NCBI GenBank assembly: GCA_035646535.1
Contig: DASRPD010000097.1
Location: 1 to 39,715, forward strand
DNA length: 39,715 nucleotides
From: DASRPD01 sp035646535
GTDB taxonomy: Bacteria > Actinomycetota > Acidimicrobiia > IMCC26256 > JANYLB01
Direction of reading: 5' to 3'
Shown here: in pieces, positions 16,097 to 23,323 of the stretch
Layout: every line of letters begins with the position of its first letter
Numbering within the stretch: the first letter of the stretch is position 1
Notes under the pieces: generated by a model
What the model saw: only the letters and a program-made list of their open reading frames with translations
Databases searched by the model: none
What the model was told of the DNA's origin: nothing
Translations under genes and position numbers: made by a program

Positions 16097-16981
16097 ATGA
16101 TGGCGAAGTTGGGCTACTTCGCGCGCGAGACGCTGATCTCGCTGCGCCGCAACCTCCTCATGACCCTCGCCGGCATCCTCACGGTCACGGTGTCGCTCTT
16201 CCTGTTCGGTGGGATCATGCTGCTGTCGCGCGTGGTCGATCACGGCACGCAGAAGTGGAAGGGCGGGGTCGAAGAAGAGATCTTCATGAAGCCCACGGCG
16301 ACCCAGGACCAGATCGACAACGTACAGAGGCGTCTCACCGATGACCCGCTGGTGAAGCGGTTCACGTTCATCTCCCAGGAAGAGGCGCTCGGCGAGGCCA
16401 AGAAGCTCTTCCAGAACCGTTCCGACCTGTTCGAGAGCCTAGGCCCCGAAGATCTTCCGTCTTCGTTCCGTGTCGTACCCGAACGAGCCGAGGACACCGA
16501 GGTCATCGCAGACCGGTTCCGGACCCAACCCGGCGTCGACGAGATCAACACCGCTTCCAAGGCGGTGAAGAGCCTGCTGACCTTCACGAACTGGGTTCGC
16601 TACCTGTTCATCGGGCTGTCACTCGTGTTGTTGGCATCCTCGCTCTTCCTGATCGTGAACACGATCCGCCTCGCGACGTTCGCTCGCCGGCGCGAGATCG
16701 AGATCATGAAGCTCGTGGGCGCGTCGAATTGGTTCGTGCGCGTTCCGTTCATGGCCGAAGGACTCGTGCAGGGGCTGCTCGGCGCGGGCCTCGCGTTCGG
16801 CGGCGTCTATACCCTGAAAGTGCTGCTCGCCGGCTTGCTCGAGAACCCGGCCGACTTCTTCGAGGGCTGGTACGTCACCTCTGGCGACGCGGGCGGCATC
16901 GGGATCGTCGTGCTCCTGCTCGGCGCGGCGATCGGCCTGGTCGGCTCACTCGTCGGGCTCCGCCGCTTCGTCCGGACCTGA
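16097..16981 (+). CDS. ftsX: Cell division protein FtsX
   Basis: This 294-residue permease-like partner of FtsE has the standard topology. A cytosolic N-terminus is followed by TM1 (about 20-43) and an extracellular domain (about 48-168) that in other species binds the hydrolase partner. Three more helices follow: about 170-195, 215-238 and 262-285, the last ending in LVGLRRF. The ATG at 16097 and the one at 16100 are equivalent candidates. No hydrolase gene (RipC/PcsB type) is next door, and smpB, which often follows ftsX in actinobacteria, lies instead at 29.9 kb next to ssrA. The gene ends in a convergent arrangement with the peroxiredoxin gene. Confidence 0.95.
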   Translation: MMAKLGYFARETLISLRRNLLMTLAGILTVTVSLFLFGGIMLLSRVVDHGTQKWKGGVEEEIFMKPTATQDQIDNVQRRLTDDPLVKRFTFISQEEALGEAKKLFQNRSDLFESLGPEDLPSSFRVVPERAEDTEVIADRFRTQPGVDEINTASKAVKSLLTFTNWVRYLFIGLSLVLLASSLFLIVNTIRLATFARRREIEIMKLVGASNWFVRVPFMAEGLVQGLLGAGLAFGGVYTLKVLLAGLLENPADFFEGWYVTSGDAGGIGIVVLLLGAAIGLVGSLVGLRRFVRT

Positions 16982-17043
16982 CGCGCACCACGGTTCTCGG
17001 CCGGGAGACTCCCGCGACGCGCTGGGGCAACCCGCGCCGACGA

Positions 17044-17064
17044 CGGGAGAGCGGGTCTCTCCCG
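17044..17064. terminator. Hairpin between convergent ftsX and peroxiredoxin genes
   Basis: CGGGAGAG (17044-17051) pairs perfectly with CTCTCCCG (17057-17064) around a 5-nt loop, right against the peroxiredoxin stop codon. A second small inverted repeat (17002-17014) lies upstream. It could end transcription from both sides; neither has a U tract. Confidence 0.5.
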
Positions 17065-17700
17065 CTACTTGTTGGGCTGTGGCGTGACCCGCAGGTACGG
17101 CTTGAGCGCCTTCCATCCCTTCGGGAACTTCGGCTTCGCGTCCTCGTCCGAGAGCGCCGGCACGATGATGACGTCATCGCCGTCGGTCCAGTTCACCGGG
17201 GTGGCCACGCTGTGATTGGCGGTGAGCTGGAGCGAGTCGATCACCCGCAGGATCTCGTCGACGTTGCGGCCGGTGCTCGCCGGGTAGGTGAGCGTCAGCT
17301 TGACCAACTTGTCGGGGCCGATGACGAACACCGAGCGGACCGTCAGCGTGTCATTCGCGTTGGGGTGGATCATGTCGTACAGGTCTGCGACCTTGTGGTC
17401 GGGATCCGCGATGAGCGGGTAGTTCAGCGCCGTGCCCTGGGTCTCGGCGATGTCACCCATCCAGCCGCGGTGGGAGTCGAGCGAGTCGACGCTGATACCG
17501 ATGAGCTTGACGTTGCGCTGGTCGAACTCGGCCTTGCGCGCGGCGAACGCGCCGAGCTCGGTGGTGCAGACAGGGGTGAAGTCCTTCGGGTGTGAGAACA
17601 GCAGCCCCCAACCGTCACCGAGGTACTGGTGGAGGTCGAGGGTTCCTTCGGTGGTCTCGGCGGTGAAGTTCGGGGCTTCATCACCCAAGCGGATTGCCAT
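17065..17700 (-). CDS. 1-Cys peroxiredoxin (Prx6 type)
   Basis: This 211-residue thiol peroxidase reduces hydrogen peroxide and organic peroxides. The peroxidatic cysteine is Cys45 in FSHPKDFTPVCTTELG. The length and long C-terminal domain (...NWTDGDDVIIVPALSDEDAKPKFPKGWKALKPYLR) are those of the Prx6/1-Cys subfamily, and there is no resolving cysteine in the usual 2-Cys position. The reductant is unknown; mycothiol is plausible in an actinobacterium but is not shown. The ATG at 17700 has GGAGG 7 nt upstream. A promoter candidate lies about 100 nt upstream, so it has a real 5' leader, unlike many neighbours. It runs convergent to ftsX and divergent from DUF3052. Confidence 0.95.
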   Translation of the reverse strand: MAIRLGDEAPNFTAETTEGTLDLHQYLGDGWGLLFSHPKDFTPVCTTELGAFAARKAEFDQRNVKLIGISVDSLDSHRGWMGDIAETQGTALNYPLIADPDHKVADLYDMIHPNANDTLTVRSVFVIGPDKLVKLTLTYPASTGRNVDEILRVIDSLQLTANHSVATPVNWTDGDDVIIVPALSDEDAKPKFPKGWKALKPYLRVTPQPNK

Positions 17701-17801
17701 GTCGTTGCCTCCAGAGATCAGGGCGAGCAGCGGTCAGGACGAGGTCACCGGCGAGCCTCGGTGCAGGGGCAAGCGTCGGCTCCCGAGACTCGGACAACGC
17801 C

Positions 17802-17830
17802 ACAGTACCGGCGGGCATTCCGAGTGTCGA
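17802..17830 (-). promoter_or_regulatory. Promoter of the peroxiredoxin gene
   Basis: On the minus strand TCGACA (17830-17825) is followed after exactly 17 nt by TACTGT (17807-17802). It is a good sigma-70/HrdB-type match giving a leader of roughly 95 nt. Confidence 0.5.
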
Positions 17831-17909
17831 TATTCGCGATCTCACTGATCCTGGGATCCCTGCTCGAGCCGTGACGAGTCCGAGGCAATGGTCGGGTGGC
17901 GTCGCGTGG

Positions 17910-17938
17910 TTGACGCCGTGGCGCGCGTGCGATCACAT
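17910..17938 (+). promoter_or_regulatory. Promoter of the DUF3052 gene
   Basis: TTGACG (17910-17915) lies 17 nt from TCACAT (17933-17938), which ends 7 nt before GTG 17946. The -10 is weak (no A at position 2), but the distance to the start codon matches the leaderless genes. Confidence 0.35.
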
Positions 17939-17945
17939 ACCGGTC

Positions 17946-18371
17946 GTGGCCGGCTTATCGGGTACTCCGCTGCCGAAGAAGCTCGGGATCGAGGATGGAT
18001 CTCGTATCGCGCTCGTCCGCGCCCCGGAGGGATTCGGAGACAAGCTCGGCGAGCTCCCGCCCGGCGCGTCGCTGCGCACGCAGGCGCGCGGTCGACTCGA
18101 CGTCATCGTCTTCTTCGCGACTCGTCGGCGCGAGCTCGAACGTCGCTTCCCGGCGCTCGCGAGAAACCTCGAGCCGAACGGAAGCCTCTGGGTGGGTTGG
18201 CCCAAGCGAGCATCGGGCGTGGCGACGGATCTCAACGGGGAAGTCGCCCGCGAGATCGGACTGGGTGCCGGGCTGGTCGACAACAGAGTCTGCGCGATCG
18301 ACGAGATCTGGGCAGGGCTGCGCTTCGTCCACCGACGTGGCGATCGGCCGAATTCCAACGGCCGTCGCTGA
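17946..18371 (+). CDS. DUF3052 family protein
   Basis: This 141-residue protein matches the actinobacterial DUF3052 family: an N-terminal PLPKKLGIEDGSRIALVRAPEGF, a middle strand-helix LDVIVFFATRRRELERRFPAL, and a C-terminal segment with LWVGWPKRASGVATDLNGEVAREIGL...VDNRVCAIDEIWAGLRFVHR. The predicted fold is a small alpha/beta domain; no catalytic residues are known. GTG 17946 is chosen because the family starts here and because of the promoter spacing; the frame is open further upstream without good composition. SRAP begins 15 nt after the stop, so they may share a transcript. The molecular function is unknown. Confidence 0.85.
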   Translation: MAGLSGTPLPKKLGIEDGSRIALVRAPEGFGDKLGELPPGASLRTQARGRLDVIVFFATRRRELERRFPALARNLEPNGSLWVGWPKRASGVATDLNGEVAREIGLGAGLVDNRVCAIDEIWAGLRFVHRRGDRPNSNGRR

Positions 18372-18385
18372 CCGGGTCACGCCCC

Positions 18386-19105
18386 GTGTGTGGTCGGTAC
18401 GTTCAGGTCGCGTCGCCAGACTTGCTCGCCGAGCATTTCCACCTCGACGAGATCGCGACCGAACCACACCAGGCCGATTACAACGTCACCCCGCGCCGGT
18501 CGGTCTATGCCATCGTCCGGCGAGAACCGGAGGTCCGCACGCTGGAGTCCATGCGGTGGGGCCTCGTGCCGTCGTGGGCCAAGGACCCGAAGATCGGCGA
18601 CCGGCTCATCAACGCCCGGGCCGAAACCGTGGCTGACAAGCCGGCGTACCGGCGTGCCTTTCGGAAGCGTCGGTGCATCGTGCCGGCCGACGGCTTCTAC
18701 GAGTGGCAGGCGCGGCCCAGAGCCGGTACGACCAAGTCGCCCAAGCAGCCGATGTTCATCCATCGGCGTGATGGAGAGCCGCTGGCGTTCGCCGGTCTGT
18801 GGGAGGCGTGGCGCGATCCCGACGACGCGGATGCTCCGTGGCTCACGTCGTGTGTGATCCTCACGACCCGCGCCAACGACGTGCTCGCGCCGATCCACGA
18901 CCGGATGCCGGTCGTGCTGGCCGAGCCCAACTGGGCGACCTGGCTCGATCCGGGCGCGCCGGACATCGCCGCGCTCGAGCCCCTGCTCGTACCTGCGCCA
19001 TCGGAGTGGTTCGAGGCGTATCCCGTGAGCACGCGGGTCAACAAGCCCACGAACAACTCGGCCGACCTCGTGGTGCAGGTCGAACCCGAGACGCGGTTTC
19101 GGTAG
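18386..19105 (+). CDS. SRAP domain DNA-protein crosslink sensor (YedK/HMCES)
   Basis: At 239 residues this is the SRAP family. The catalytic cysteine is residue 2 (start codon followed by CGRY) and becomes exposed when the initiator Met is removed; it forms a thiazolidine crosslink with abasic sites in single-stranded DNA. Other conserved blocks are NVTPRRSVYAI, MRWGLVPSWAKD, LINARAETV, RRCIVPADGFYEWQ (catalytic Glu region) and IHDRMPVVL (His). GTG 18386 is fixed by the need for Cys2. The stop codon TAG (19103-19105) also begins the -10 hexamer of the next gene. No SOS genes or LexA box are visible nearby. Confidence 0.95.
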   Translation: MCGRYVQVASPDLLAEHFHLDEIATEPHQADYNVTPRRSVYAIVRREPEVRTLESMRWGLVPSWAKDPKIGDRLINARAETVADKPAYRRAFRKRRCIVPADGFYEWQARPRAGTTKSPKQPMFIHRRDGEPLAFAGLWEAWRDPDDADAPWLTSCVILTTRANDVLAPIHDRMPVVLAEPNWATWLDPGAPDIAALEPLLVPAPSEWFEAYPVSTRVNKPTNNSADLVVQVEPETRFR

Positions 19106-19108
19106 TGT
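19103..19108 (+). promoter_or_regulatory. -10 hexamer TAGTGT for the MDMPI gene, overlapping a stop codon
   Basis: TAGTGT starts with the SRAP stop codon and ends 7 nt before GTG 19116. Leaderless transcription from this site would fix the start at 19116. Confidence 0.45.
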
Positions 19109-19115
19109 GGCCGGC

Positions 19116-19847
19116 GTGGACTACACGCGCGCCATGGCTCGCGAGTCCGGCGCGCTGGTGGTGGCTGCCCGCGCCGCGGGAGTCGACGCCGAGGTTCCCC
19201 CGTGTCCAGGTTGGGATGTGCACGACCTCGTGCTTCACGCGAGCACGACGCACCGATGGGCGGCTACGCAGGTGCGGGCCCGGGCGACGTCCTTTCGCCG
19301 GGCGGAGCTGGGCGCGGTGCCCGATGACCGGGACGCGATCTTCGACTGGTTTGCCGCCGGAGCAGCCGACTTCGTCGGGTTGCTGGACGCGACGGATCCC
19401 GAGGAGCCGGTGTGGTCCTGGGGTGGCGACCACCATGCCCGATTCTGGGCGCGTCGCATGGCGCTCGAGACCGCGGTCCACGCCTGGGACGCGTCGGCCG
19501 CGGCGGGCAGCCCGGTGCCGATCGACGGTGCGCTCGCGGTCGACGGGCTCGATGAGGCGCTCGAGAACCTCCCGTTCATGGCGACGTTCCGGCCCGAGAT
19601 CGCGGAGCTGGAGGGAGCGGGCGAGACCATGCACCTCCACGCGACCGACCGGGACGGTGAGTGGCTGATCCGGCTCGTGCCCGACGGCGTCGAGTGGTCT
19701 CACGGCCATGCCAAGGGGGATGTCGCGGCGCGGGGGACCGCGTCCGACCTGTGGTTGTTCGCCGTCGGGCGGGTGCCACCGGATCAGCTCGCGGTGTTCG
19801 GCGATCGAGCGCTCCTCGACCGATGGCAGCGTCACTTCGCGTTCTGA
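19116..19847 (+). CDS. Maleylpyruvate isomerase family mycothiol-dependent enzyme (MDMPI/DinB-like)
   Basis: This protein of about 243 residues carries the MDMPI N-terminal DinB-type four-helix bundle: CPGWDVHDLVLHASTTHRWAA, with the metal-ligand His in DLVLH, and ARFWARRMALETAVHAWDA, with the second His. A C-terminal SCP2-like beta domain follows (MHLHATDRDGEWLIRLVPDGVEW...GTASDLWLFAVGR). The family includes mycothiol-dependent maleylpyruvate isomerase and many enzymes of unknown substrate. GTG 19116 is preferred to GTG 19107, since the latter overlaps the -10 hexamer. It converges with the TetR gene 20 nt away. Confidence 0.88.
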   Translation: MDYTRAMARESGALVVAARAAGVDAEVPPCPGWDVHDLVLHASTTHRWAATQVRARATSFRRAELGAVPDDRDAIFDWFAAGAADFVGLLDATDPEEPVWSWGGDHHARFWARRMALETAVHAWDASAAAGSPVPIDGALAVDGLDEALENLPFMATFRPEIAELEGAGETMHLHATDRDGEWLIRLVPDGVEWSHGHAKGDVAARGTASDLWLFAVGRVPPDQLAVFGDRALLDRWQRHFAF

Positions 19848-19853
19848 GCCCGC

Positions 19854-19877
19854 TCGAACGGCGTGGTTATTGTTCGA
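19854..19877. terminator. Weak hairpin between convergent MDMPI and TetR genes
   Basis: TCGAAC (19854-19859) can pair with GTTCGA (19872-19877) around 12 nt, overlapping the TetR stop codon. The stem is short, so this is a weak candidate. Confidence 0.25.
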
Positions 19878-20502
19878 CGGCGGTGCGCAGCAGATCGATG
19901 ACGTGCTCGCGTCGTTCTTTCAGCATGCCGGGTGAGAGTGGGTCGGCGTCGAGGAGCGAGGTGATGAGCGGCGCGTCCGACAGGTACGACAAGACCGCGC
20001 CGTAGCCGGTGAGCAGCAGTTGCCGCGCGTCGTAAGGGCGCAGCCGCCCCGCGTCCATCTCGCGCTCCAAGAACACGGTCCCACGATCGAACCACGGGCG
20101 CAATGTCTCACCGAGCTCTTCGGCGAGGGGTGACCCGCCCTCGAGTGCCTCACGCCGCACGAGCCGTACGAAGGCCGGGTGTTCCTCGAAGAACTGGAAC
20201 GCGGCCCGAAGAACCCGCTCGACCTGCGGCCAACCGCTGCGGTCGGGCGCGGTGACGGCCTGTTCCACGAGCGCGAGCCAGTCCGCGAACGACTCGAGGA
20301 GCACGGCGCGATACAGTGCTTCCTTGGAGGGAAAGTGGTGCAGCAGGCTCGGTCGGCGGATTCCGACTTGGTCCGCGATCTCGGTGAGGCTGGTTCCTGC
20401 GAAGCCGTGGTCCGAGAACTTTTGTAGCGCGACCTCGATGATGAGCGCCTTGGTGCCGGACGTCCCCACCTCAGAGGATGCCCCCGCTTCCTCGACGTCC
20501 AT
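19867..20502 (-). CDS. TetR family transcriptional regulator
   Basis: This 211-residue repressor-type protein has an N-terminal TetR HTH (about 18-62: ALIIEVALQKFSDHGFAGTSLTEIADQVGIRRPSLLHHFPSKEALY, shown in two halves by the usual helix-turn-helix pattern) and an all-helical ligand domain. The first 15 residues are acidic/Ser-rich. The ATG at 20502 is chosen because TAGCCT lies 7 nt upstream on the same strand. It lies 65 nt downstream of the LLM oxidoreductase and thioesterase genes in the same orientation. Control of that pair by an acyl-CoA or related ligand is plausible, but no operator is recognised. Confidence 0.92.
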   Translation of the reverse strand: MDVEEAGASSEVGTSGTKALIIEVALQKFSDHGFAGTSLTEIADQVGIRRPSLLHHFPSKEALYRAVLLESFADWLALVEQAVTAPDRSGWPQVERVLRAAFQFFEEHPAFVRLVRREALEGGSPLAEELGETLRPWFDRGTVFLEREMDAGRLRPYDARQLLLTGYGAVLSYLSDAPLITSLLDADPLSPGMLKERREHVIDLLRTAVEQ

Positions 20503-20509
20503 GGAGCCG

Positions 20510-20515
20510 AGGCTA
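20510..20515 (-). promoter_or_regulatory. -10 hexamer TAGCCT for the TetR gene
   Basis: On the minus strand TAGCCT ends 7 nt before the ATG at 20502. Leaderless transcription is likely. Confidence 0.45.
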
Positions 20516-20567
20516 CTGCCGCGCGCCGGTGCGGGGTTCGATCGAGGCCCCCGGGGCCGGCGCGCGG

Positions 20568-21515
20568 TCAGGGAGCGAGCGCCCGCATGGTCCGACGGGC
20601 GTCGTCGGGACCGGCCAGGATCGCCGGAGCGGGAGTCGTGATGCCGGCGTCGACGTAGCGCTGGAGATGCTCGCGGCACTGCTCGGGGGAGCCGTGTACG
20701 ACGAGCTGGTCCACCACCTCGTCGGGGATGGCCTCGGTGGCGCCCTTGCGATCGCCCTCCTTCCACTTGTCCCACATGGGCTGGAGCAGCTCACCCCGCC
20801 CGAGCCAGTCGTGGAACGCCGCGTACACCGGGACGTTGAGGTACTCCGCGATCATGCGACGTGCGACGAACTGGACGGTGTCGCGATCCTCGGTCGGCAG
20901 CACGAAGATGCGAGCTGCAAGCTCCTTGCCGTTCACGTACGGAGCGACGGTCCTGACGTCGTCGGCTGACAGCCAATTCACGATCGCGCCGTCACCCTCG
21001 GTGCCGGCGAGCTTCAGCATGCCGGGCCGCAATGCGCCGACGAGGATCGGGGGGATCTCGTCGAGCGTGACCCCGAGCCGAAAGCCACGAACCGAGAACG
21101 TCTCGTACTCCTCACGGACCTTTTCGCCGCTGAGCGCGGCGCGTAGGAAACGAATGGTGTCGCGCACTCGCTGGTAGGGCCGCTCGAACTCGATGTCGTT
21201 CCACCGCTCGACGATCACGTTCGAGGACGTGCCCAGACCGAACGCGACGCGACCGGGCGCGGCGTCGACGAGACTCGCAACGGTTTGGGCGAGCAGGGCG
21301 GGTCCTCGTGTGTACGCGGGTACGACCGCGGACCCGAGACGAAGCTCCGTCGTCCACGCTGCGGCGAGTGCGAGGGGCGTGAACGCGTCGTGGCCGTTGG
21401 CCTCGGCCGACCAGACGTCGGTGTAGCCGAGGTCGACGAGCTCTTCGAACCACGATCGGTGCTCGTGGAGCGGTACTCCGTTGAACGGGACGGTGATGCC
21501 CCAACGTTGTGTCAC
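20568..21515 (-). CDS. LLM-class F420-dependent oxidoreductase
   Basis: This 315-residue luciferase-like TIM-barrel oxidoreductase has WGITVPFNGVPLHEHRSWFEELVDLGYTDVWSAEANGHDAFTPLALAA (opening strands), LRLGSAVVPAYTRGPALLAQ, and GRVAFGLGTSSNVIVERWN, followed by the long insertion and EIPPILVGALRPGMLKLAG. Actinobacterial members use reduced coenzyme F420; the cofactor is inferred from the family. The substrate is unknown. The GTG start overlaps the stop of the thioesterase gene (GTGA), so the two proteins are translationally coupled and may act in the same lipid or CoA-ester pathway. The frame upstream to 21728 is a shadow of the thioesterase gene. Confidence 0.9.
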   Translation of the reverse strand: MTQRWGITVPFNGVPLHEHRSWFEELVDLGYTDVWSAEANGHDAFTPLALAAAWTTELRLGSAVVPAYTRGPALLAQTVASLVDAAPGRVAFGLGTSSNVIVERWNDIEFERPYQRVRDTIRFLRAALSGEKVREEYETFSVRGFRLGVTLDEIPPILVGALRPGMLKLAGTEGDGAIVNWLSADDVRTVAPYVNGKELAARIFVLPTEDRDTVQFVARRMIAEYLNVPVYAAFHDWLGRGELLQPMWDKWKEGDRKGATEAIPDEVVDQLVVHGSPEQCREHLQRYVDAGITTPAPAILAGPDDARRTMRALAP

Positions 21516-22390
21516 GGCGTGACCTCCTCGGTCGGTTCTGGTGTTCCGGGCTGTGCCCGGCCGGGAGCGGACGGGGTTCGGTCGGCCGGCGCCTCGCCCC
21601 GCCACTGGCGGACGATGGTCGATTGGCTCGCGGTCCCCAACAGGTTGCCGTCCTCCGACCAGAGATGCACGAGGCCGTGGCCGAACCCGTCGTGCACCGC
21701 GTGGACGCGTACGTCGGCTAGGACCCAATCGGTGGGATCGCGCCGAGCGATGCGCAAGGTGTTGTCGAGGCTGTTGCCTCCCGCGCGCCGGCCGAGCGCT
21801 TGTCCGATGCCGAAGGGGACGTAGTCGCCGACGATCGCCAACGCGCCGGCCGACATCTCGAGGAGACCGGGCAGGCGCACCCAGAGCGCGGCGCGCCCGT
21901 CACCGGGTTCGGCCGGGAACGTCTCCATGTCTCGGGCCTTGGCGAGGCGCATGTCGAGGCGGCTCATGATCGTGTGCTGATGGTGCTCGAACAGGATGCG
22001 CGGCGGGCAGTCGTCGGGGCCGGGAACGTCGGGCCGGATCGCCCATTCGCCGCTGAACGGGACCGAACGATGCCCGAACGCGGCGTTGACGGTGAGGATC
22101 TCCTCTCCCTCGACACGCGCCACCGCGCGTGCCTGCGATACGGAATGGCCGCGGGTGACTTCGACCGTGTCGATGTCGAGCATCGTGCCCGGCCGGGCGT
22201 AGGAGAGGTACTGGGCGGTGGCCCACACGGTGGGCCGGCCGGTTGTCGCCTCCAGCGCGACCAGACACGCGCCGAGCCCGCAACCACCGAACAGCGCGCC
22301 GAGCCCGGAGCAGAGCTCGGCCACCACGGGAAGACGCCATTGATTCGGGTCGTCGGTCGGGGTCAGCCCGTAGAAGGCTCGAGCGTCCAT
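21512..22390 (-). CDS. Acyl-CoA thioesterase (TesB-like, double hotdog)
   Basis: This 292-residue protein has two hotdog domains. The N-terminal half contains VVAELCSGLGALFGGCGLGACLVALEATTGRPTVWATAQYLSYARPGTML, with the long hotdog helix. The C-terminal half contains SLDNTLRIARRDPTDWVLADVRVHAVHDGFGHGLVHLWSEDGNLLGTASQSTIVR, the typical TesB ending with Asp-Gly and Ser-Gln-Ser. It is expected to hydrolyse acyl-CoA esters. A Pro-rich tail follows. TAGCGT ends 9 nt before the ATG. It leads a minus-strand group with the F420-type oxidoreductase (GTGA overlap) and probably TetR, consistent with fatty-acid or steroid metabolism. Confidence 0.85.
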   Translation of the reverse strand: MDARAFYGLTPTDDPNQWRLPVVAELCSGLGALFGGCGLGACLVALEATTGRPTVWATAQYLSYARPGTMLDIDTVEVTRGHSVSQARAVARVEGEEILTVNAAFGHRSVPFSGEWAIRPDVPGPDDCPPRILFEHHQHTIMSRLDMRLAKARDMETFPAEPGDGRAALWVRLPGLLEMSAGALAIVGDYVPFGIGQALGRRAGGNSLDNTLRIARRDPTDWVLADVRVHAVHDGFGHGLVHLWSEDGNLLGTASQSTIVRQWRGEAPADRTPSAPGRAQPGTPEPTEEVTP

Positions 22391-22399
22391 GAGGCGCGA

Positions 22400-22405
22400 A
22401 CGCTA
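22400..22405 (-). promoter_or_regulatory. -10 hexamer TAGCGT for the thioesterase gene
   Basis: On the minus strand TAGCGT ends 9 nt before the ATG at 22390; no Shine-Dalgarno sequence lies between. Confidence 0.45.
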
Positions 22406-22553
22406 GTGCGATGGGAGATTTGTCGACGCGTTGCTCCTCGGGCACCCCGCGGCGACGGATCCCTTTGTTCACAACGCCGATGACCATGTCGGCGCCGGCG
22501 GTCATCGCTGCCGTGTCCGCGGTTCTGGTACCGACGGCCTATCGGCGGCCACC

Positions 22554-22559
22554 TAGGGT
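22554..22559 (+). promoter_or_regulatory. -10 hexamer TAGGGT for the Rpf-like gene
   Basis: TAGGGT would start a leader of about 60 nt. The leader carries GGAGG (22616-22620 region) 5-6 nt before GTG 22628. A TTG exactly 7 nt after the hexamer opens a 25-codon frame described below. Confidence 0.4.
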
Positions 22560-22566
22560 CGTCCTG

Positions 22567-22644
22567 TTGTCCCGAGAACACCTCAGAGGGTGCCGTCGCG
22601 CGCCCGTACGGAGGCTGGGAGGCCTGAGTGAGCAAGAATGCTGA
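22567..22644 (+). other. Possible 25-codon leaderless upstream ORF before the Rpf-like gene
   Basis: The frame starts at TTG 22567, 7 nt after TAGGGT, and ends at TGA 22642-22644, overlapping the Rpf-like start at 22628 in another frame. The predicted peptide is Arg-rich with two cysteines. TTG starts are uncommon, and there is no evidence of translation beyond the spacing. Confidence 0.2.
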
Positions 22645-23197
22645 GTCGGCGCGCGCGCCGGTCTCTCGAATGAGTCGCGCGGTCGCGGTGCTGGTCGGCG
22701 TCGCCGTGGCGCTGGGCGTCGTGGCGGTGCCGGCGACCGGGTTGGTGGCGCGCAAGGACGAGGACCGGGGGGTCACGATCGACGAGGCGCGGTCCGTCGC
22801 GGCGGACGCGGGCCGGGCCGCGACCGAGGCGGTGGAGCTCGGCGCGAACCTCGCGCTGTACGTCGAGGCGCAACGCCAGGCAACCGAGGAAGCCGAGCTG
22901 CGTCAGGCTACCGAGGCCTATCAGGCCGCAGTCGAGGCGGAACGGTCGCGGACCGCGGTGTGGGATCGCATCGCGCAGTGCGAGACCGGCGGCAACTGGT
23001 CGATGCGGGGTTCGCGTTTCTCCGGTGGTCTCGGATTCGCCAACAGCACCTGGGCCAGCTTCGGCGGGCGCGAGTTCGCGTCCAACGCCGGGCTCGCCTC
23101 CCGCGAGCAGCAGATCATCGTGGCCGAGCGCCTGCGGGACTACGGCGGCTACACCGGCTGGGGCTGCGCGTACACCCTCGGCCTTGTCAGCCGGTAG
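22628..23197 (+). CDS. Resuscitation-promoting factor-like secreted muralytic protein
   Basis: This 189-residue exported protein has a signal sequence or membrane anchor (about 16-42), a helical, Ala/Glu-rich segment (about 50-112) that is probably a coiled coil, and a C-terminal Rpf domain (about 113-189). The domain reads WDRIAQCETGGNW, with the catalytic Glu, then FSGGLGFANSTWASFGG and SREQQIIVAERL. Rpf domains cleave peptidoglycan and stimulate regrowth of dormant actinobacteria. Cysteines at the start and end of the domain probably form the family's disulfide. GTG 22628 is preceded by GGAGG at ideal spacing. No c-di-AMP (ydaO) riboswitch consensus is recognisable in the leader, although such elements precede some rpf genes. 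Confidence 0.88.
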   Translation: MSKNAESARAPVSRMSRAVAVLVGVAVALGVVAVPATGLVARKDEDRGVTIDEARSVAADAGRAATEAVELGANLALYVEAQRQATEEAELRQATEAYQAAVEAERSRTAVWDRIAQCETGGNWSMRGSRFSGGLGFANSTWASFGGREFASNAGLASREQQIIVAERLRDYGGYTGWGCAYTLGLVSR

Positions 23198-23231
23198 GGG
23201 CTCAGGCGCCTGACCGCAGCAACGCTCCGGG

Positions 23232-23247
23232 GAGGACCCCGGTCCTC
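23232..23247 (+). terminator. Palindromic hairpin after the Rpf-like gene
   Basis: GAGGACCCCGGTCCTC is a perfect inverted repeat (7-bp arms) 35 nt after the stop. Another perfect palindrome, TCAGGCGCCTGA, is at 23202-23213. No U tract follows. Confidence 0.45.
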
Positions 23248-23309
23248 TCGCCGTGCTCGGAGACCGTTCCCCTGCTGATGGCGACACCGTGAGTCATGGC
23301 GAACGAATG

Positions 23310-23315
23310 TACTGT
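23310..23315 (+). promoter_or_regulatory. -10 hexamer TACTGT for the Gfo/Idh/MocA gene
   Basis: TACTGT ends 8 nt before GTG 23324; leaderless transcription is likely. Confidence 0.45.
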
Positions 23316-23323
23316 GGCGCCGC

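Noticed and set aside
22411..22505. Start of a minus-strand frame beginning MTAGADMVIGVVNKGIRR upstream of the thioesterase
   Set aside because: The opening looks protein-like, but the frame continues into the antisense shadow of the thioesterase gene and has no promoter or ribosome-binding signal.
22554..22628. c-di-AMP (ydaO/yuaA) riboswitch before the Rpf-like gene
   Set aside because: Expected at some actinobacterial rpf genes, but the leader is only about 60 nt and lacks the conserved purine-rich core.
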